Of a stretch of 64,000 nucleotides of DNA, positions 51,605 to 61,717 are shown one piece after another. Source of the DNA: Bacteroidales bacterium (GTDB lineage: Bacteria > Bacteroidota > Bacteroidia > Bacteroidales > FEN-979). The stretch's first letter is position 1. Every line of letters starts with the position of its first letter. The position numbers and the translations under genes were made by a program. The stretch covers positions 1-64,000 of the forward strand of contig JANXZO010000046.1 of the NCBI GenBank assembly GCA_025355465.1. The letters run 5' to 3'. The notes below the pieces were generated by a model. That model had not been told where the DNA came from. It saw nothing but the letters and a program-made list of their open reading frames with translations, and made no database searches.

Positions 51605-51612
51605 TAAATTTG
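51605..51612 (+). promoter_or_regulatory. -7 box (TAAATTTG) of the ADP-forming synthetase gene
   Basis: TAAATTTG lies 52 bases before the ATG at 51664. No clear -33 TTG at the usual spacing. Confidence 0.35.
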
Positions 51613-51663
51613 TAACCGATTACCAGTAATGATCAACATTCCGGAGCATTTACTTCCCCTGCT

Positions 51664-54348
51664 ATGAACATCCACAAACTCAACAACATCTTCAATCCGC
51701 AACGCATCGCGCTGATCGGCGTTACCACCAATCCCAACAGCGTAAGCGGCAAAGTGCTCATCAATCTTGTCGGCGGTGGCTTCAAAGGGGTAGTTTATCC
51801 GATCAATCCTGATCACGAGGCCGTGATGGGCATCCCGTGTTTTCCGGATTTGAAAAGTCTCCCTAAAATCCCTGACCTGGGAATTATCTGTTCACCTGCC
51901 GAAAAAGTTCTGAACACGGTGCGGGAGTGCGGGGCTTCGGGAATCCGTGGAGTGATCATTATCTCAGCCGGATTCCGGGAGACGGGAACAGCGGGAAAAC
52001 AACTGGAGGATGAGATCAGGGCAGAGATCCGGAAATGGGAAGGGATGAGGGTGTTAGGGCCAAACTGCCTGGGCATCATTGTTCCGGGGCTGAAGTTAAA
52101 TGCCAGTTTCGCGGCAAGTATGCCCAAACCGGGAAACATTGCCTTTATTTCACAGTCGGGGGCCCTCTGTACTTCCGTTCTTGACTGGGCCATGGAAGGC
52201 AGGATCGGATTTTCTCAGTTCGTCTCCATCGGAAACAGCATCGATGTGGAATTTGGCGATCTCATTGACTATTTCGGGGAGGATGAAAATACAAAATGTA
52301 TCATACTTTATATCGAGTCAATACAAAACCCCCGAAAATTCATGACGGCGGCAAGGGCTTTTGCCCGCAAGAAGCCGATCATCGTTTACAAGGCAGGCAG
52401 GTTTCCTGAATCGGCCAAAGTCGCTGCCTCACACACCGGGGCCATGGCTTCGGAAGATGCCGTTTATGATGCCGCATTTCAAAGGGTTGGACTGGCAAGG
52501 GTTTACGAGATCGGAGATATTTTCAGTGTTGCAGAATTGATCGGTCGAAACAAATTTCCAAAAGGACCGAGGCTCGGAATCATCACCAATGCCGGTGGCC
52601 CCGGGGTGATGGCAACAGATGCCCTGATTGCATCGAACGGGGTGCTGGCAGAATTGTCGCCGGAAACATTGGAAAAACTGAATGAGAACCTGCCAGCCTT
52701 CTGGTCTCACGGAAATCCGGTGGATGTTCTCGGTGATGCAAGGGCCAAACGTATTGCCAAAGCCACTCAAATAGTGCTGGACGACCCATCGGTGGATGCC
52801 GTTCTCGTCATCCTGACCCCGCAGGCTATGACCAATCCCGACGCTACTGCCAGGGAGATCACCCTGCTCGTTTCTGCCACGCAAAAGCCCATCCTGGCTG
52901 CCTGGCTTGGCGGACAGAGCATGCATGCCGCCGACGACATACTCATCGAAAGCGGAATTCCTTCGTTTCGCACACCCGAACAGGCCATCCGTGCTTTCAT
53001 GACACTGGTCGCCTATTCAAGAAACCTCGACACCCTCTACGAAACACCCAAAGACATTCCTGTCGAATTTTCGGTTGACCGGCTGCGCCTAAGGGAGGAA
53101 TTTAAACGCACCATCCATGGGAAAGAACCCATCCTCTCCGAAAATGACTCCAAGTCAATCCTCGAATCATATGGGATCAGCACCACCAAACCCGTTTTTG
53201 CATCGTCAGCAAAAGAGGCTATCGAAATGGCAGGAAAAATCGGCTACCCCGTTGTTCTGAAAATACAGTCGCCCGATATCACTCATAAATCGGATGTGGG
53301 AGGCGTTCAGCTCAACCTGGGCACCGAAAACCAGGTGAATGCCGCCTTCGAACGCATCATGGAAGCAGCCCGTACCCGACGCCCCGATGCAAGAATCGAA
53401 GGAGTAACTGTTCAAAAAATGGCTTCGGTAAGGGATGGGGCTGAGCTGATCCTCGGCATTAAAAAGGACAGTGTTTTCGGTACGGTATTGATGGTGGGGA
53501 TGGGGGGTATCAATGCAGAGTTATTTGGTGACAAGGCACTTGGATTTCCTCCGTTAAATGAACGTCTGGCCAGCCACATGCTGGAATCGCTTAAGATCTA
53601 TCCGATCCTTAAAGGATACAGGGGTAACCCCGCCATGAATATTCCGCAACTGATCCAGGTTTTGATCAGGTTGTCATACCTTGCGGCCGACTACCCCGAA
53701 ATCGCTGAGCTGGATATCAACCCTTTGCTTGTAACTACCGGGGAAGTTATTGCACTGGATGCGCGCATCGTGGTCGAAGACTACCCCGGCCCGCATGAGA
53801 GTAAGAACTATGCTCATCTCGCCCTGCATCCGTATCCTGAAAAATATGTGAAACAGACCCTTCTTCAGGATGGGACAGAAGTGCTGCTGCGGCCGATCAA
53901 ACCGGAGGATGAACCAAATTGGCTCGCAATGCTTGGAGCCTGCTCCAAAGAGTCACTTTACAGCAGGTTCCGTTACTTTTTTCACTGGCAATCGCACGAA
54001 GTCGCCACGCGTTTCTGTTACATTGATTACGATCGTGAACTGGCCATCGTGGCAGAAATAATTGTGAACGGGCAGAAGAATTTAATCGGTGTTGGCAGGC
54101 TTATCGCAGATCCTGATCACGAAACGGTGGAGTATGCCATTCTTGTCGTTGATGCATGGCAACACAAGGATCTCGGAAACAGCATTACCGACTATTGTCT
54201 GGATATCGCCGCACAATGGAATCTGAAAAAAATCGTGGCACAAACCACTCCCGATAACAAACGGATGATCTCGGTATTTCAGAAAAGAGGATTTGATGTT
54301 CATATCAATACTCATGATTCAACCGTGGATGTGATAAAGATCCTATAA
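51664..54348 (+). CDS. ADP-forming acyl-CoA synthetase (alpha/beta fusion) with C-terminal GNAT domain
   Basis: An 894-residue fusion. Residues 1 to about 140 are a CoA-binding domain (RIALIGVTTNPNSVSGKVL). The ligase domain follows with FISQSGALCTSVLDW and the phosphohistidine motif ASHTGAMAS near 259. An ATP-grasp domain (about 480-700; GYPVVLKIQSPDITHKSDVGGVQLNL) and a GNAT acetyltransferase (about 720-894; VEYAILVVDAWQHKDLGNSITDYCLD) complete it. The enzyme interconverts acyl-CoA, ADP and Pi with acid, CoA and ATP, giving ATP from acetyl-CoA in fermentation. Because the His is kept it should be catalytic, unlike Pat/YfiQ where the ligase part is inactive; the GNAT part may acetylate proteins. 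Confidence 0.88.
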   Translation: MNIHKLNNIFNPQRIALIGVTTNPNSVSGKVLINLVGGGFKGVVYPINPDHEAVMGIPCFPDLKSLPKIPDLGIICSPAEKVLNTVRECGASGIRGVIIISAGFRETGTAGKQLEDEIRAEIRKWEGMRVLGPNCLGIIVPGLKLNASFAASMPKPGNIAFISQSGALCTSVLDWAMEGRIGFSQFVSIGNSIDVEFGDLIDYFGEDENTKCIILYIESIQNPRKFMTAARAFARKKPIIVYKAGRFPESAKVAASHTGAMASEDAVYDAAFQRVGLARVYEIGDIFSVAELIGRNKFPKGPRLGIITNAGGPGVMATDALIASNGVLAELSPETLEKLNENLPAFWSHGNPVDVLGDARAKRIAKATQIVLDDPSVDAVLVILTPQAMTNPDATAREITLLVSATQKPILAAWLGGQSMHAADDILIESGIPSFRTPEQAIRAFMTLVAYSRNLDTLYETPKDIPVEFSVDRLRLREEFKRTIHGKEPILSENDSKSILESYGISTTKPVFASSAKEAIEMAGKIGYPVVLKIQSPDITHKSDVGGVQLNLGTENQVNAAFERIMEAARTRRPDARIEGVTVQKMASVRDGAELILGIKKDSVFGTVLMVGMGGINAELFGDKALGFPPLNERLASHMLESLKIYPILKGYRGNPAMNIPQLIQVLIRLSYLAADYPEIAELDINPLLVTTGEVIALDARIVVEDYPGPHESKNYAHLALHPYPEKYVKQTLLQDGTEVLLRPIKPEDEPNWLAMLGACSKESLYSRFRYFFHWQSHEVATRFCYIDYDRELAIVAEIIVNGQKNLIGVGRLIADPDHETVEYAILVVDAWQHKDLGNSITDYCLDIAAQWNLKKIVAQTTPDNKRMISVFQKRGFDVHINTHDSTVDVIKIL

Positions 54349-54389
54349 TAATTATTTCAAAATGCCGTTTACCTAAAAACTAAATTCAG

Positions 54390-54926
54390 ATGAAGATTAC
54401 TCGATTTTTACCTTTTTATGTGATGATGCTGGGAATTTTAATATTAAGTTCCTGCGTCACCGTTCACCCAAACCAGAAACTTTTAATCGGAAGCTGGAAA
54501 CCGGAAAGTGTTGTAAAATATGTCGATCAGAATACCGTACAGGCTCCATCGGCCACCACGTCAACCCCTGCAACTGCACAGCCGGTCAAAGCCAAAAGTG
54601 CAGATACTTCCGGCAAGGGAAGAGCCCCCGCCACCCCTGCTGTGCCGATCGACCAGAAAATGGCACTGATGCTCGATCGATTGATCGTGGCTGAAGAACG
54701 TTCAACCCTGGATATCAGTGCAAACGGAACCGGCGCCAAAATATACCACGGTAAAGTTCTCAAAGCCAAATGGAAGCTGAAAGCCAAGGGAACCCGGATC
54801 GTCGGAAAAGAACTGGAAGGAGGACGTAAGTTCGTCGCCGATATTGTCGAAATATCTGATAAACGGCTGGTGGTTATCGAACGTACACAGGTTGGCGATA
54901 TGAAAGTCGTTTATATTAAACAATAG
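54390..54926 (+). CDS. Lipoprotein with low-complexity linker, function unknown
   Basis: A 178-residue protein with a lipoprotein signal (VMMLGILILSSCVTV), a LIGSWKPESVVKYV segment like lipocalin-type Bacteroidota lipoproteins, an Ala/Thr/Pro-rich linker (about 50-85), and a small beta domain (STLDISANGTGAKIYHGKVLKAKWKLKAKGTRIVGKE). It stands alone and is closed by a strong terminator. No function can be named. Confidence 0.75.
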   Translation: MKITRFLPFYVMMLGILILSSCVTVHPNQKLLIGSWKPESVVKYVDQNTVQAPSATTSTPATAQPVKAKSADTSGKGRAPATPAVPIDQKMALMLDRLIVAEERSTLDISANGTGAKIYHGKVLKAKWKLKAKGTRIVGKELEGGRKFVADIVEISDKRLVVIERTQVGDMKVVYIKQ

Positions 54927-54936
54927 ACACAACAAC

Positions 54937-54993
54937 AAAGAGGCAGTTTCCAGGGGTCTTATCTGACTTTTTTTGGGAACGCCTCTTTTTTTT
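54937..54993 (+). terminator. Rho-independent terminator after the lipoprotein gene
   Basis: AAAGAGGC(a)GTTTCC pairs with GGGAACGCCTCTTT across a loop of about 23 bases and is followed by a T run. The single bulged A is the only interruption of the stem. Confidence 0.85.
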
Positions 54994-55001
54994 AAATAAC
55001 A

Positions 55002-55034
55002 TTTGGAATTAGTCTAAATTAAATTGTACATTTG
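55002..55034 (+). promoter_or_regulatory. Bacteroidota-type promoter of the second lipoprotein gene
   Basis: TTTG (55002-55005), 21 nt, TACATTTG (55027-55034), then the ATG 22 bases on. This is a near-perfect consensus and excludes the TTG at 55032 as start codon. Confidence 0.7.
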
Positions 55035-55055
55035 CAACACAAAAACATTATTTTT

Positions 55056-55811
55056 ATGAAGCACCTTTTGAAATTTTCATTATCAGCCGGATTATTCCTG
55101 TCACTTTTTCTGGCAGGATGCAGCAAATCGGAAGATTCAACCCCTTCAACTCCGTCCACCCCGGGTTCGCAAACTCCGGGAGTGAGCTTTAAGGATGGAT
55201 ACGGCGCCCTTGCTGCGGTAAAAACAGTTTCGTATCAAACCGTTTCCGGATTCTCGGTTCCCGTTGTGGTGAATACAGCGGTGGCTGCATTTCCCTCCAC
55301 AGCAGGTTCGGGCGGCAACCTGGTGGATGCAGGAAATGTTTCACTCAATGGCAAAATGCTGACCAAAACAGCCACCAATGCTTACGTATATCAAACCCTG
55401 ACGGACCCGTTGGTGTTTAACCAGTTTGCCTGGAAGGTAAGCGGTTCAGGGGCTGTTCCTGCCATCACCTATACCGATGACAGGCCAATGGCGGATTTTT
55501 CGGGATACGAAACTCTTCCGGGTACCATCACCCGGGCAAGCGGCCTTACCATAGCTCTCGGATCCGCCGTAACGGATGCTGATTCGGTGTATGTGGTATT
55601 GACGGATTACAGCAACGGTTACATTTTGAAACGTGTGGTCGGAAATGCGGCTCAATGCGTTTTTTCCGCTGCTGAGCTGGCTAAACTGGCTGCCGGACAA
55701 GGAATGTTACAGATCTGTCCGTGGAATTATAAAGCTGAAGACATCAGCGATAAACGATTTTACTTTGTGAATGAATCAGCCTACACGAAGATGGGGGTTA
55801 CGATCAATTAG
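55056..55811 (+). CDS. Lipoprotein with Ser/Thr/Pro-rich N-terminal linker
   Basis: A 251-residue protein from the ATG at 55056 (MKHLLKFSLSAGLFLSLFLAGCSKSED, lipobox LAGC). A short STPSTPSTPG linker leads to a beta-rich domain of unknown family (GYGALAAVKTVSYQTVSGFSVPVVVNTAVAAF, ending AYTKMGVTIN). The track start at 55032 is TTG inside the promoter. It is followed by three hairpin terminators. It is probably exposed at the outer membrane. Confidence 0.75.
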   Translation: MKHLLKFSLSAGLFLSLFLAGCSKSEDSTPSTPSTPGSQTPGVSFKDGYGALAAVKTVSYQTVSGFSVPVVVNTAVAAFPSTAGSGGNLVDAGNVSLNGKMLTKTATNAYVYQTLTDPLVFNQFAWKVSGSGAVPAITYTDDRPMADFSGYETLPGTITRASGLTIALGSAVTDADSVYVVLTDYSNGYILKRVVGNAAQCVFSAAELAKLAAGQGMLQICPWNYKAEDISDKRFYFVNESAYTKMGVTIN

Positions 55812-55825
55812 CCCATGGGAAAGAG

Positions 55826-55849
55826 ACCCCGGGTAAAACCGGGTTTTTG
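55826..55849 (+). terminator. First of three stacked terminators
   Basis: ACCC(C)GG pairs with CCGGGT, followed by a five-base T run interrupted by G; 14 bases after the lipoprotein stop. Confidence 0.7.
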
Positions 55850-55861
55850 TTTGGTTTCTAA

Positions 55862-55882
55862 CCCCGGGGTGGTTCCCGGGGA
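55862..55882 (+). terminator. Second GC-rich hairpin of the terminator stack
   Basis: CCCCGGG pairs with CCCGGGG across a short loop. Only ATTTGG follows, so on its own it is a weak terminator. The 11-base TTTGGTTTCTA flanks it on both sides as a direct repeat. Confidence 0.5.
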
Positions 55883-55895
55883 TTTGGTTTCTATG

Positions 55896-55923
55896 AAAAA
55901 CCCGCTGAAAGGCGGGTTTTTTT
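55896..55923 (+). terminator. Third hairpin of the terminator stack (strong)
   Basis: AAAACCCGC, loop TGAAA, GGCGGGTTTTTTT: a tight stem with a seven-base T run. The T run also contributes the TTTG of the next promoter. Confidence 0.88.
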
Positions 55924-55952
55924 GAAATTCTTTACATTAAATGGTACCTTTG
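55921..55952 (+). promoter_or_regulatory. Consensus promoter of the acyl-CoA dehydrogenase/icmF/buk operon
   Basis: TTTG (55921-55924), 20 nt, TACCTTTG (55945-55952). It is the best match to the Bacteroidota consensus in the window, and the ATG follows after about 50 bases. Confidence 0.75.
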
Positions 55953-56002
55953 TCAGGAGAAATGACAAGTTATTTAAAATTAATGCTTTAACCCAAGAAA
56001 CC

Positions 56003-57145
56003 ATGAATTTCGATTTCACCGAAGAACAGATCATGATCCAGCAATCTGCGCGGGACTATGCACAGCGCGAACTGATAAAGGACGTCCTGGAGCGGGATGC
56101 CAAAGCTGAATTTCCAACCCAACATGTAAAGGCCTTAGCCGAACTTGGTTTCCTGGGCATGCTTGTGGATACAAAATATGACGGAGGCGGGATGGATACT
56201 GTATCCTATGTTCTGGCCATGGAGGAGATCTCCAAAATCGACAGTTCTGTTTCGGTGATCATGTCGGTAAACAACTCCCTGGTATGTTATGGTATCGAGG
56301 CTTTCGGTACGGAGGAGCAGAAGGAGAAATGGCTTAAACCCCTCGCCCGAGGCGAAAAAATAGGCGCCTTTCTGCTCTCTGAACCTGAAGCTGGTTCCGA
56401 TGCCACATCACAGCGTACCACAGCCATTGATAAAGGTGATCATTACCTGGTAAACGGCGTAAAAAACTGGATCACCAACGGGAATTCAGCGAGCACCTAC
56501 GTGCTCATTGCACAGACTCATCCCGAAAAAGGACACAAAGGGATCAATGCATTTCTGGTTGACCGGCACGCTCCCGGTATTTCGCTGGGCCCGCACGAAG
56601 ACAAAATGGGAATGCGCAGCAGCGACACCCATTCGGTGATGTTTACCGACGTGATCGTGCCAAAAGAAAACCGGCTTGGAGAAGATGGTTTTGGGTTTAA
56701 ATTTGCCATGAAGACCCTGGAAGGCGGACGCATTGGCATTGCCGCACAGGCATTGGGAATTGCACAGGGTGCCTACGAACGGGCGCTGAAATATTCAAAA
56801 GAACGCAAAGCTTTTGGAACCGAGATCATCAACCACCAGGGGATCGCTTTCAAACTTGCCGAAATGCATACCCGCATTGAGGCAGCGCGCTACTTTTGTT
56901 TAAAATCGGCCTGGCTTAAAGATCAGGGAAAACCTTACGGTACAGCCAGTGCCATGGCAAAATACTGGGCTGCCGAAACAGCCATGTATGTTACAACCGA
57001 GGCAGTACAGATACACGGTGGTTATGGTTATGTGAAAGAGTACCATGTGGAAAGACTGATGCGTGAAGCCAAACTTACCCAAATCTATGAAGGCACCAGC
57101 GAAATACAGCAGGTGATAATTGCCCGGGCTATAATGAACGATTAA
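56003..57145 (+). CDS. Acyl-CoA dehydrogenase (short-chain type)
   Basis: A 380-residue flavoenzyme from the ATG at 56003 ([21 protein letters not shown]), the usual family length; the track start at 55922 lies in the promoter. Motifs: [13 protein letters not shown] and [13 protein letters not shown] for FAD binding, and the catalytic-Glu segment [13 protein letters not shown] near the end, as in butyryl- and isobutyryl-CoA dehydrogenases. It oxidises or forms a C2-C3 double bond, with electrons passed to ETF. It is one base before icmF, so the substrate is probably a C4 acyl-CoA. Confidence 0.92.
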   Translation: MNFDFTEEQIMIQQSARDYAQRELIKDVLERDAKAEFPTQHVKALAELGFLGMLVDTKYDGGGMDTVSYVLAMEEISKIDSSVSVIMSVNNSLVCYGIEAFGTEEQKEKWLKPLARGEKIGAFLLSEPEAGSDATSQRTTAIDKGDHYLVNGVKNWITNGNSASTYVLIAQTHPEKGHKGINAFLVDRHAPGISLGPHEDKMGMRSSDTHSVMFTDVIVPKENRLGEDGFGFKFAMKTLEGGRIGIAAQALGIAQGAYERALKYSKERKAFGTEIINHQGIAFKLAEMHTRIEAARYFCLKSAWLKDQGKPYGTASAMAKYWAAETAMYVTTEAVQIHGGYGYVKEYHVERLMREAKLTQIYEGTSEIQQVIIARAIMND

Positions 57146-57146
57146 A

Positions 57147-60100
57147 ATGAATATTCCCGAACCTTACAAACCCAAGAATCATATCCGCATTGTAACCGCT
57201 GCCTCACTTTTCGACGGTCACGATGCGGCCATCAACATCATGCGTCGTATCCTCCAGGCCAGTGGCGCCGAAGTGATACACCTTGGACATAACCGCTCGG
57301 TGCAGGAGGTGGTCGACTGTGCCATCCAGGAGGATGCACAGGCCATTGCCATTACCTCTTACCAGGGAGGTCACAACGAGTACTTCAAATATATGTACGA
57401 CCTGCTGAATGAGCGGGGAGCCGGGCACATCCGGATTTTCGGAGGCGGCGGGGGTGTTATCCTTCCGGATGAAATCAGCGACCTGCATGCATATGGTATT
57501 ACGCGGATCTATTCTCCCGATGATGGTCGGGAGATGTCTCTTCAGGGGATGATCAATGACCTTCTGGAACGGTGTGATTTCCCGGTTGGGTTATTACCGG
57601 CAGAACCCCGCGAAGATTTGACTTTGCAGGTATCCTCTGTAAATGAAATTGCCAACCTTATTTCAGCTGCTGAAAATTTTCCTGAGCAGGCCCGTCTGCT
57701 GCTGGATAAAATCTCGCTGGAGGCGGAAAAGAAAAGGATCCCTGTACTCGGGATCACGGGAACCGGAGGAGCAGGCAAATCTTCACTGGTTGATGAACTC
57801 GTAAGAAGATATCTGCACGATCTCCCCGGTAAAACGATGGCCATAATATCGGTAGATCCTACAAAACGTAAAACGGGTGGTGCGCTCCTGGGCGACCGCA
57901 TCAGGATGAACGCCATCTTCAATCCAAGGGTCTACATGCGGTCGCTGGCTACCCGGCAGTCGAACCTGGCCCTTTCAAAATATGTTAAAGATGCCATCAA
58001 TATTGTGAAGGCAGCCGGGTTTGACCTGGTGATCGTCGAGACTTCAGGGATCGGGCAATCCGACACCGAAATCGTCGATCACAGCGATGTTACGCTTTAT
58101 GTGATGACACCTGAATATGGGGCGGCAAGTCAGCTCGAAAAGATCGACATGCTTGACTGGGCAGACCTGGTGGCCATCAACAAATTTGATAAAAGGGGAG
58201 CGCTGGATGCACTGCGCGATGTAAAGAAACAGTATCAGAGAAACCAGAAACTATTCGATCTCCCGGTTGAAAAAATGCCGGTGTACGGAACCGTTGCATC
58301 GCAGTTTAACGATCCCGGAGTAAATGAACTTTACCGCGAACTGATCCGTAAGGTGGAAGCGAAGACAGGGGCTTCCTTTTCGAGTAAATATGCCGGTGGC
58401 ATGGAGATGGTGGAGAAGATCTACATTATCCCCCCGTCGCGTACCCGTTACCTTGCCGAAATTGCTGAAGGGGTGCGGAGTTATAACCTCTGGACAGAAT
58501 CCCAGGGCCAGGTAGCCCAACGTCTTTATTCAATTGTTCAGACTATCCAAACGCTACAGTCAGAGGCAGAAGGCAAAAACAGCAACAAGTTACCGGATCA
58601 AGGCCAAAAAACCGGGATGTTGTCCGAACTCGAAATGCTTTACGAGCGTACCCTCAAAGAACTTGACCCCGCGAACCACGACATCATCAGAAACTGGAAC
58701 GGGAAGGTGAAATCCTATACGGATGACCACTATGTTTACAAGGTGAGGAACAAAGAGCTATGCATTGAAACCCACACCGAATCCCTTTCGCGGCTGAAGA
58801 TTCCGAAAATATCGATGCCACGCTATGAAGCCTGGGGCGATGTGCTGAGATGGAATCTGAGGGAAAATGTTCCCGGCGAATTTCCTTATGCCGCCGGCGT
58901 TTTTCCGTTCAAGCGTGAAGGAGAAGACCCCACCCGGATGTTTGCAGGTGAAGGTGGACCAGAGCGTACCAATAAAAGATTCCATTATGTATCCCTGGGG
59001 ATGCCTTTTGTTAGGTTGTCAACAGCCTACGATTCTGTTACCCTTTACGGTTTCGATCCGGGGATGCGTCCCGATATCTATGGGAAGATCGGGAATGCCG
59101 GGGTGTCGATCGCCTGTCTGGACGATGCAAAGAAACTCTATTCCGGATTTGACCTGGTGAATTCCAACACGTCAGTCTCCATGACCATCAACGGTCCTGC
59201 ACCAACCATGGTTGGATACTTCATGAATGCCGCCATCGATCAGCAGTGCGAATTGTATATCCGGCAGAATGGCCTGGAGGCGGAGGTTGAAAAAAAGATC
59301 AAAGCGATCTACAAAAAGGCAGGAACAAGAAGGCCGGCGTATCAGGGTGAACTACCGCGGGGCAACAACGGACTGGGTCTGATGCTTCTTGGCATTACCG
59401 GCGACCAGGTGTTGCCCAAAGAAGTCTACGCAAAGATAAAATGTGAAACCCTGGCCAATGTGCGCGGAACAGTGCAAGCCGACATACTCAAAGAGGACCA
59501 GGCGCAGAATACCTGCATCTTTTCCATCGACTTTGCGCTGAAGATGATGGGAGATATCCAATCCTATTTCATCGAAAACAATGTCAGGAACTTCTATTCG
59601 GTGTCCATCTCAGGTTACCATATTGCCGAGGCAGGCGCCAATCCAATATCGCAACTGGCCTTTACCCTGGCAAACGGTTTTACCTACGTGGAATATTATG
59701 TTTCACGCGGGATGGATGTTAATAAATTTGCACCTAACCTTTCGTTCTTTTTCTCCAACGGCATCGATCCCGAATATGCTGTTATAGGCCGCGTAGCCAG
59801 GCTCATCTGGGCAAAGGCAATGAAATACAAGTATAAGGCGGATGCCCGTTCACAGATGTTGAAATACCATATTCAAACTTCCGGACGATCGCTGCATGCG
59901 CAGGAGATCGATTTCAACGACATCCGCACCACATTGCAAGCCTTGTATGCCATTTACGACAATTGCAATTCACTGCACACCAACGCATACGATGAAGCCA
60001 TCACCACGCCTACCGAAGAGTCTGTTCGCAGGGCCATGGCCATCCAGATGATCATTAACCACGAACTCGGACTGGCGAAAAATCAGAATCCGCTGCAGGG

Positions 60101-60563
60101 CGCCTTCATCATTGAAGAGTTGACCGACCTTGTAGAGGAGGCCGTAATGCTGGAATTTGAAAGGATTTCCGAACGCGGAGGCGTGCTGGGCGCCATGGAA
60201 ACCATGTATCAGCGCAGTCGTATCCAGGAGGAGTCACTTTACTATGAATCCCTGAAAAACAGCGGAAAACTGCCAATCATGGGGGTAAATACTTTCCTGT
60301 CGAGCAAAGGCTCCCCGACCATAACACCCGGGGAGGTGATCAGGGCAACGGAGGAGGAGAAGCAGTACCAGATTACGATGTTGGAACAGTTGCACGAAAC
60401 CAACAAGGAGATGTCGGCGGTGATGCTTTCCAATCTGAAAACCGCTGCAACGCAAAATAATAATATCTTTGAAAGCCTTATGGAGGCCGCCAAATACTGT
60501 TCGATTGGTCAGATCACCGATGCCCTTTTTGAAGTAGGCGGACAGTATCGCAGGAACATGTAA
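57147..60563 (+). CDS. icmF: IcmF, fused isobutyryl-CoA mutase with MeaB-like G-protein domain
   Basis: An 1138-residue fusion. Residues 1 to about 145 bind adenosylcobalamin ([18 protein letters not shown]; His 25 as cobalt ligand). Residues about 195-420 are the chaperone GTPase ([37 protein letters not shown]). The rest is the mutase barrel ([46 protein letters not shown]). Phe in GVFPFKR marks IcmF rather than methylmalonyl-CoA mutase. It interconverts isobutyryl-CoA and butyryl-CoA (some members also isovaleryl/pivalyl-CoA). With the flanking dehydrogenase and butyrate kinase it points to valine-derived or C4 acid metabolism. Confidence 0.9.
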   Translation: MNIPEPYKPKNHIRIVTAASLFDGHDAAINIMRRILQASGAEVIHLGHNRSVQEVVDCAIQEDAQAIAITSYQGGHNEYFKYMYDLLNERGAGHIRIFGGGGGVILPDEISDLHAYGITRIYSPDDGREMSLQGMINDLLERCDFPVGLLPAEPREDLTLQVSSVNEIANLISAAENFPEQARLLLDKISLEAEKKRIPVLGITGTGGAGKSSLVDELVRRYLHDLPGKTMAIISVDPTKRKTGGALLGDRIRMNAIFNPRVYMRSLATRQSNLALSKYVKDAINIVKAAGFDLVIVETSGIGQSDTEIVDHSDVTLYVMTPEYGAASQLEKIDMLDWADLVAINKFDKRGALDALRDVKKQYQRNQKLFDLPVEKMPVYGTVASQFNDPGVNELYRELIRKVEAKTGASFSSKYAGGMEMVEKIYIIPPSRTRYLAEIAEGVRSYNLWTESQGQVAQRLYSIVQTIQTLQSEAEGKNSNKLPDQGQKTGMLSELEMLYERTLKELDPANHDIIRNWNGKVKSYTDDHYVYKVRNKELCIETHTESLSRLKIPKISMPRYEAWGDVLRWNLRENVPGEFPYAAGVFPFKREGEDPTRMFAGEGGPERTNKRFHYVSLGMPFVRLSTAYDSVTLYGFDPGMRPDIYGKIGNAGVSIACLDDAKKLYSGFDLVNSNTSVSMTINGPAPTMVGYFMNAAIDQQCELYIRQNGLEAEVEKKIKAIYKKAGTRRPAYQGELPRGNNGLGLMLLGITGDQVLPKEVYAKIKCETLANVRGTVQADILKEDQAQNTCIFSIDFALKMMGDIQSYFIENNVRNFYSVSISGYHIAEAGANPISQLAFTLANGFTYVEYYVSRGMDVNKFAPNLSFFFSNGIDPEYAVIGRVARLIWAKAMKYKYKADARSQMLKYHIQTSGRSLHAQEIDFNDIRTTLQALYAIYDNCNSLHTNAYDEAITTPTEESVRRAMAIQMIINHELGLAKNQNPLQGAFIIEELTDLVEEAVMLEFERISERGGVLGAMETMYQRSRIQEESLYYESLKNSGKLPIMGVNTFLSSKGSPTITPGEVIRATEEEKQYQITMLEQLHETNKEMSAVMLSNLKTAATQNNNIFESLMEAAKYCSIGQITDALFEVGGQYRRNM

Positions 60564-60582
60564 AAACCCAAAAATCCGTCGT

Positions 60583-61659
60583 ATGAACCCGTTTAATATT
60601 TTGGTTGTAAATCCCAAAGATCAGCTCACGCAGATTGCCGTTTACCAGAATTACAAGGTGCTTTATATGATCAGTCGCCGGCACAGTGAACAGGAATTAT
60701 CTGCCTTTCCGACAATTTATGACCAGGTGAACTTTCGCAAAGACATCGTGATGCGGGAGCTGAAAAACAATGATTTTTCACTGGCGGAACTCACCATCGT
60801 AATCTCGCGTGGCGGATTGATCAAACCGGTACAGTCGGGTGTGATCGCGGTGAATGAACTGTTGAAACAAGACTTGATTCACAGTCCGGTCGGAGAAGAT
60901 ATCATCAATATTGCGGGTCTTCTGGCGGATGCCATTGCCAGCGAAGTTCCCGGAGCGCAAGCCATGATTGCAGATCCTACCGTGGTTGATGAATTGCAGG
61001 ATGTTGCCCGGATCACCGGCTCACCAGACCTGAAGCGCAAATCAATATTCCATGCCTTGAACCAGAAGGCCGTAGCAAAGATGCATGCCGAAACCCACAA
61101 GAAGAAATATGAGGAGATGAACCTCATCATTGCCCACATGGGAAATGGAACCACGGTTGGAGCGCATCGTAAAGGACGTGTCATCGATGTAAACCAGGGA
61201 TTCGAAGGCGATGGCCCTTTTTCCATGGTGAGGAGCGGTACACTTCCGCTGGGAGATGTTGTGAAGCTTTGTTACGGCGGCACAAAGACCCTGGATGAAA
61301 TGCTGTGCCTGCTCACCCATTGTGCCGGCGTAAATGCCCACCTGGGAACGATGGACATCAGCGAAATTGAGTACCGCATTTATCATGGAGATACCCATGC
61401 ACGGCTGATCATGGAGGCGATGGCTTACCAGGTTTCGAAAAGCATCGGCGAAATGTTCGCTGTACTTAAAGGTGATGTCGAGGCGATCCTCATCACCGGC
61501 GACCTAGCGCACAGCCAGTTTGTGGTCAGGTATATTATTGAACATGTTGAAAAATTTGCTCCCATCTTTATCTATGCCGGCGACAACGAAATTCAGGCAA
61601 TGGCTACCAATGCGCTACGTGTGCTGAAAGGTGAGATGGAGGTGCAGGATTATAAATAA
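60583..61659 (+). CDS. buk: Butyrate kinase
   Basis: A 358-residue ASKHA-fold acid kinase. It starts NILVVNPKDQLTQIAVYQN, has SRGGLIKPVQSG near 82-94, LIIAHMGNGTTVGAHRKGRVIDVNQGFEGDGPFSMVRSGTLP in the centre and AILITGDLAHSQFVV near the end. It makes ATP from butyryl- or isobutyryl-phosphate. A phosphotransbutyrylase (ptb), needed to supply butyryl-phosphate from butyryl-CoA, is not in the window. It follows icmF by 20 bases and so is the last gene of the operon. Confidence 0.93.
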   Translation: MNPFNILVVNPKDQLTQIAVYQNYKVLYMISRRHSEQELSAFPTIYDQVNFRKDIVMRELKNNDFSLAELTIVISRGGLIKPVQSGVIAVNELLKQDLIHSPVGEDIINIAGLLADAIASEVPGAQAMIADPTVVDELQDVARITGSPDLKRKSIFHALNQKAVAKMHAETHKKKYEEMNLIIAHMGNGTTVGAHRKGRVIDVNQGFEGDGPFSMVRSGTLPLGDVVKLCYGGTKTLDEMLCLLTHCAGVNAHLGTMDISEIEYRIYHGDTHARLIMEAMAYQVSKSIGEMFAVLKGDVEAILITGDLAHSQFVVRYIIEHVEKFAPIFIYAGDNEIQAMATNALRVLKGEMEVQDYK

Positions 61660-61661
61660 CG

Positions 61662-61715
61662 AACCGGAGCGAAGCGGAGTTCGGCGGAGCCAAATGGCGA
61701 AATAGTGAAATAGCG
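61662..61715. repeat. Two short imperfect tandem repeats
   Basis: Between buk and the hydrolase gene, CGGAGnnnnn repeats about three times with a ten-base period, then GCGAAATA / GTGAAATA / GCGAAATG repeat with an eight-base period. They extend up to the start codon of the next gene. No terminator is seen between the genes, so read-through is possible. Confidence 0.5.
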
Positions 61716-61717
61716 AA

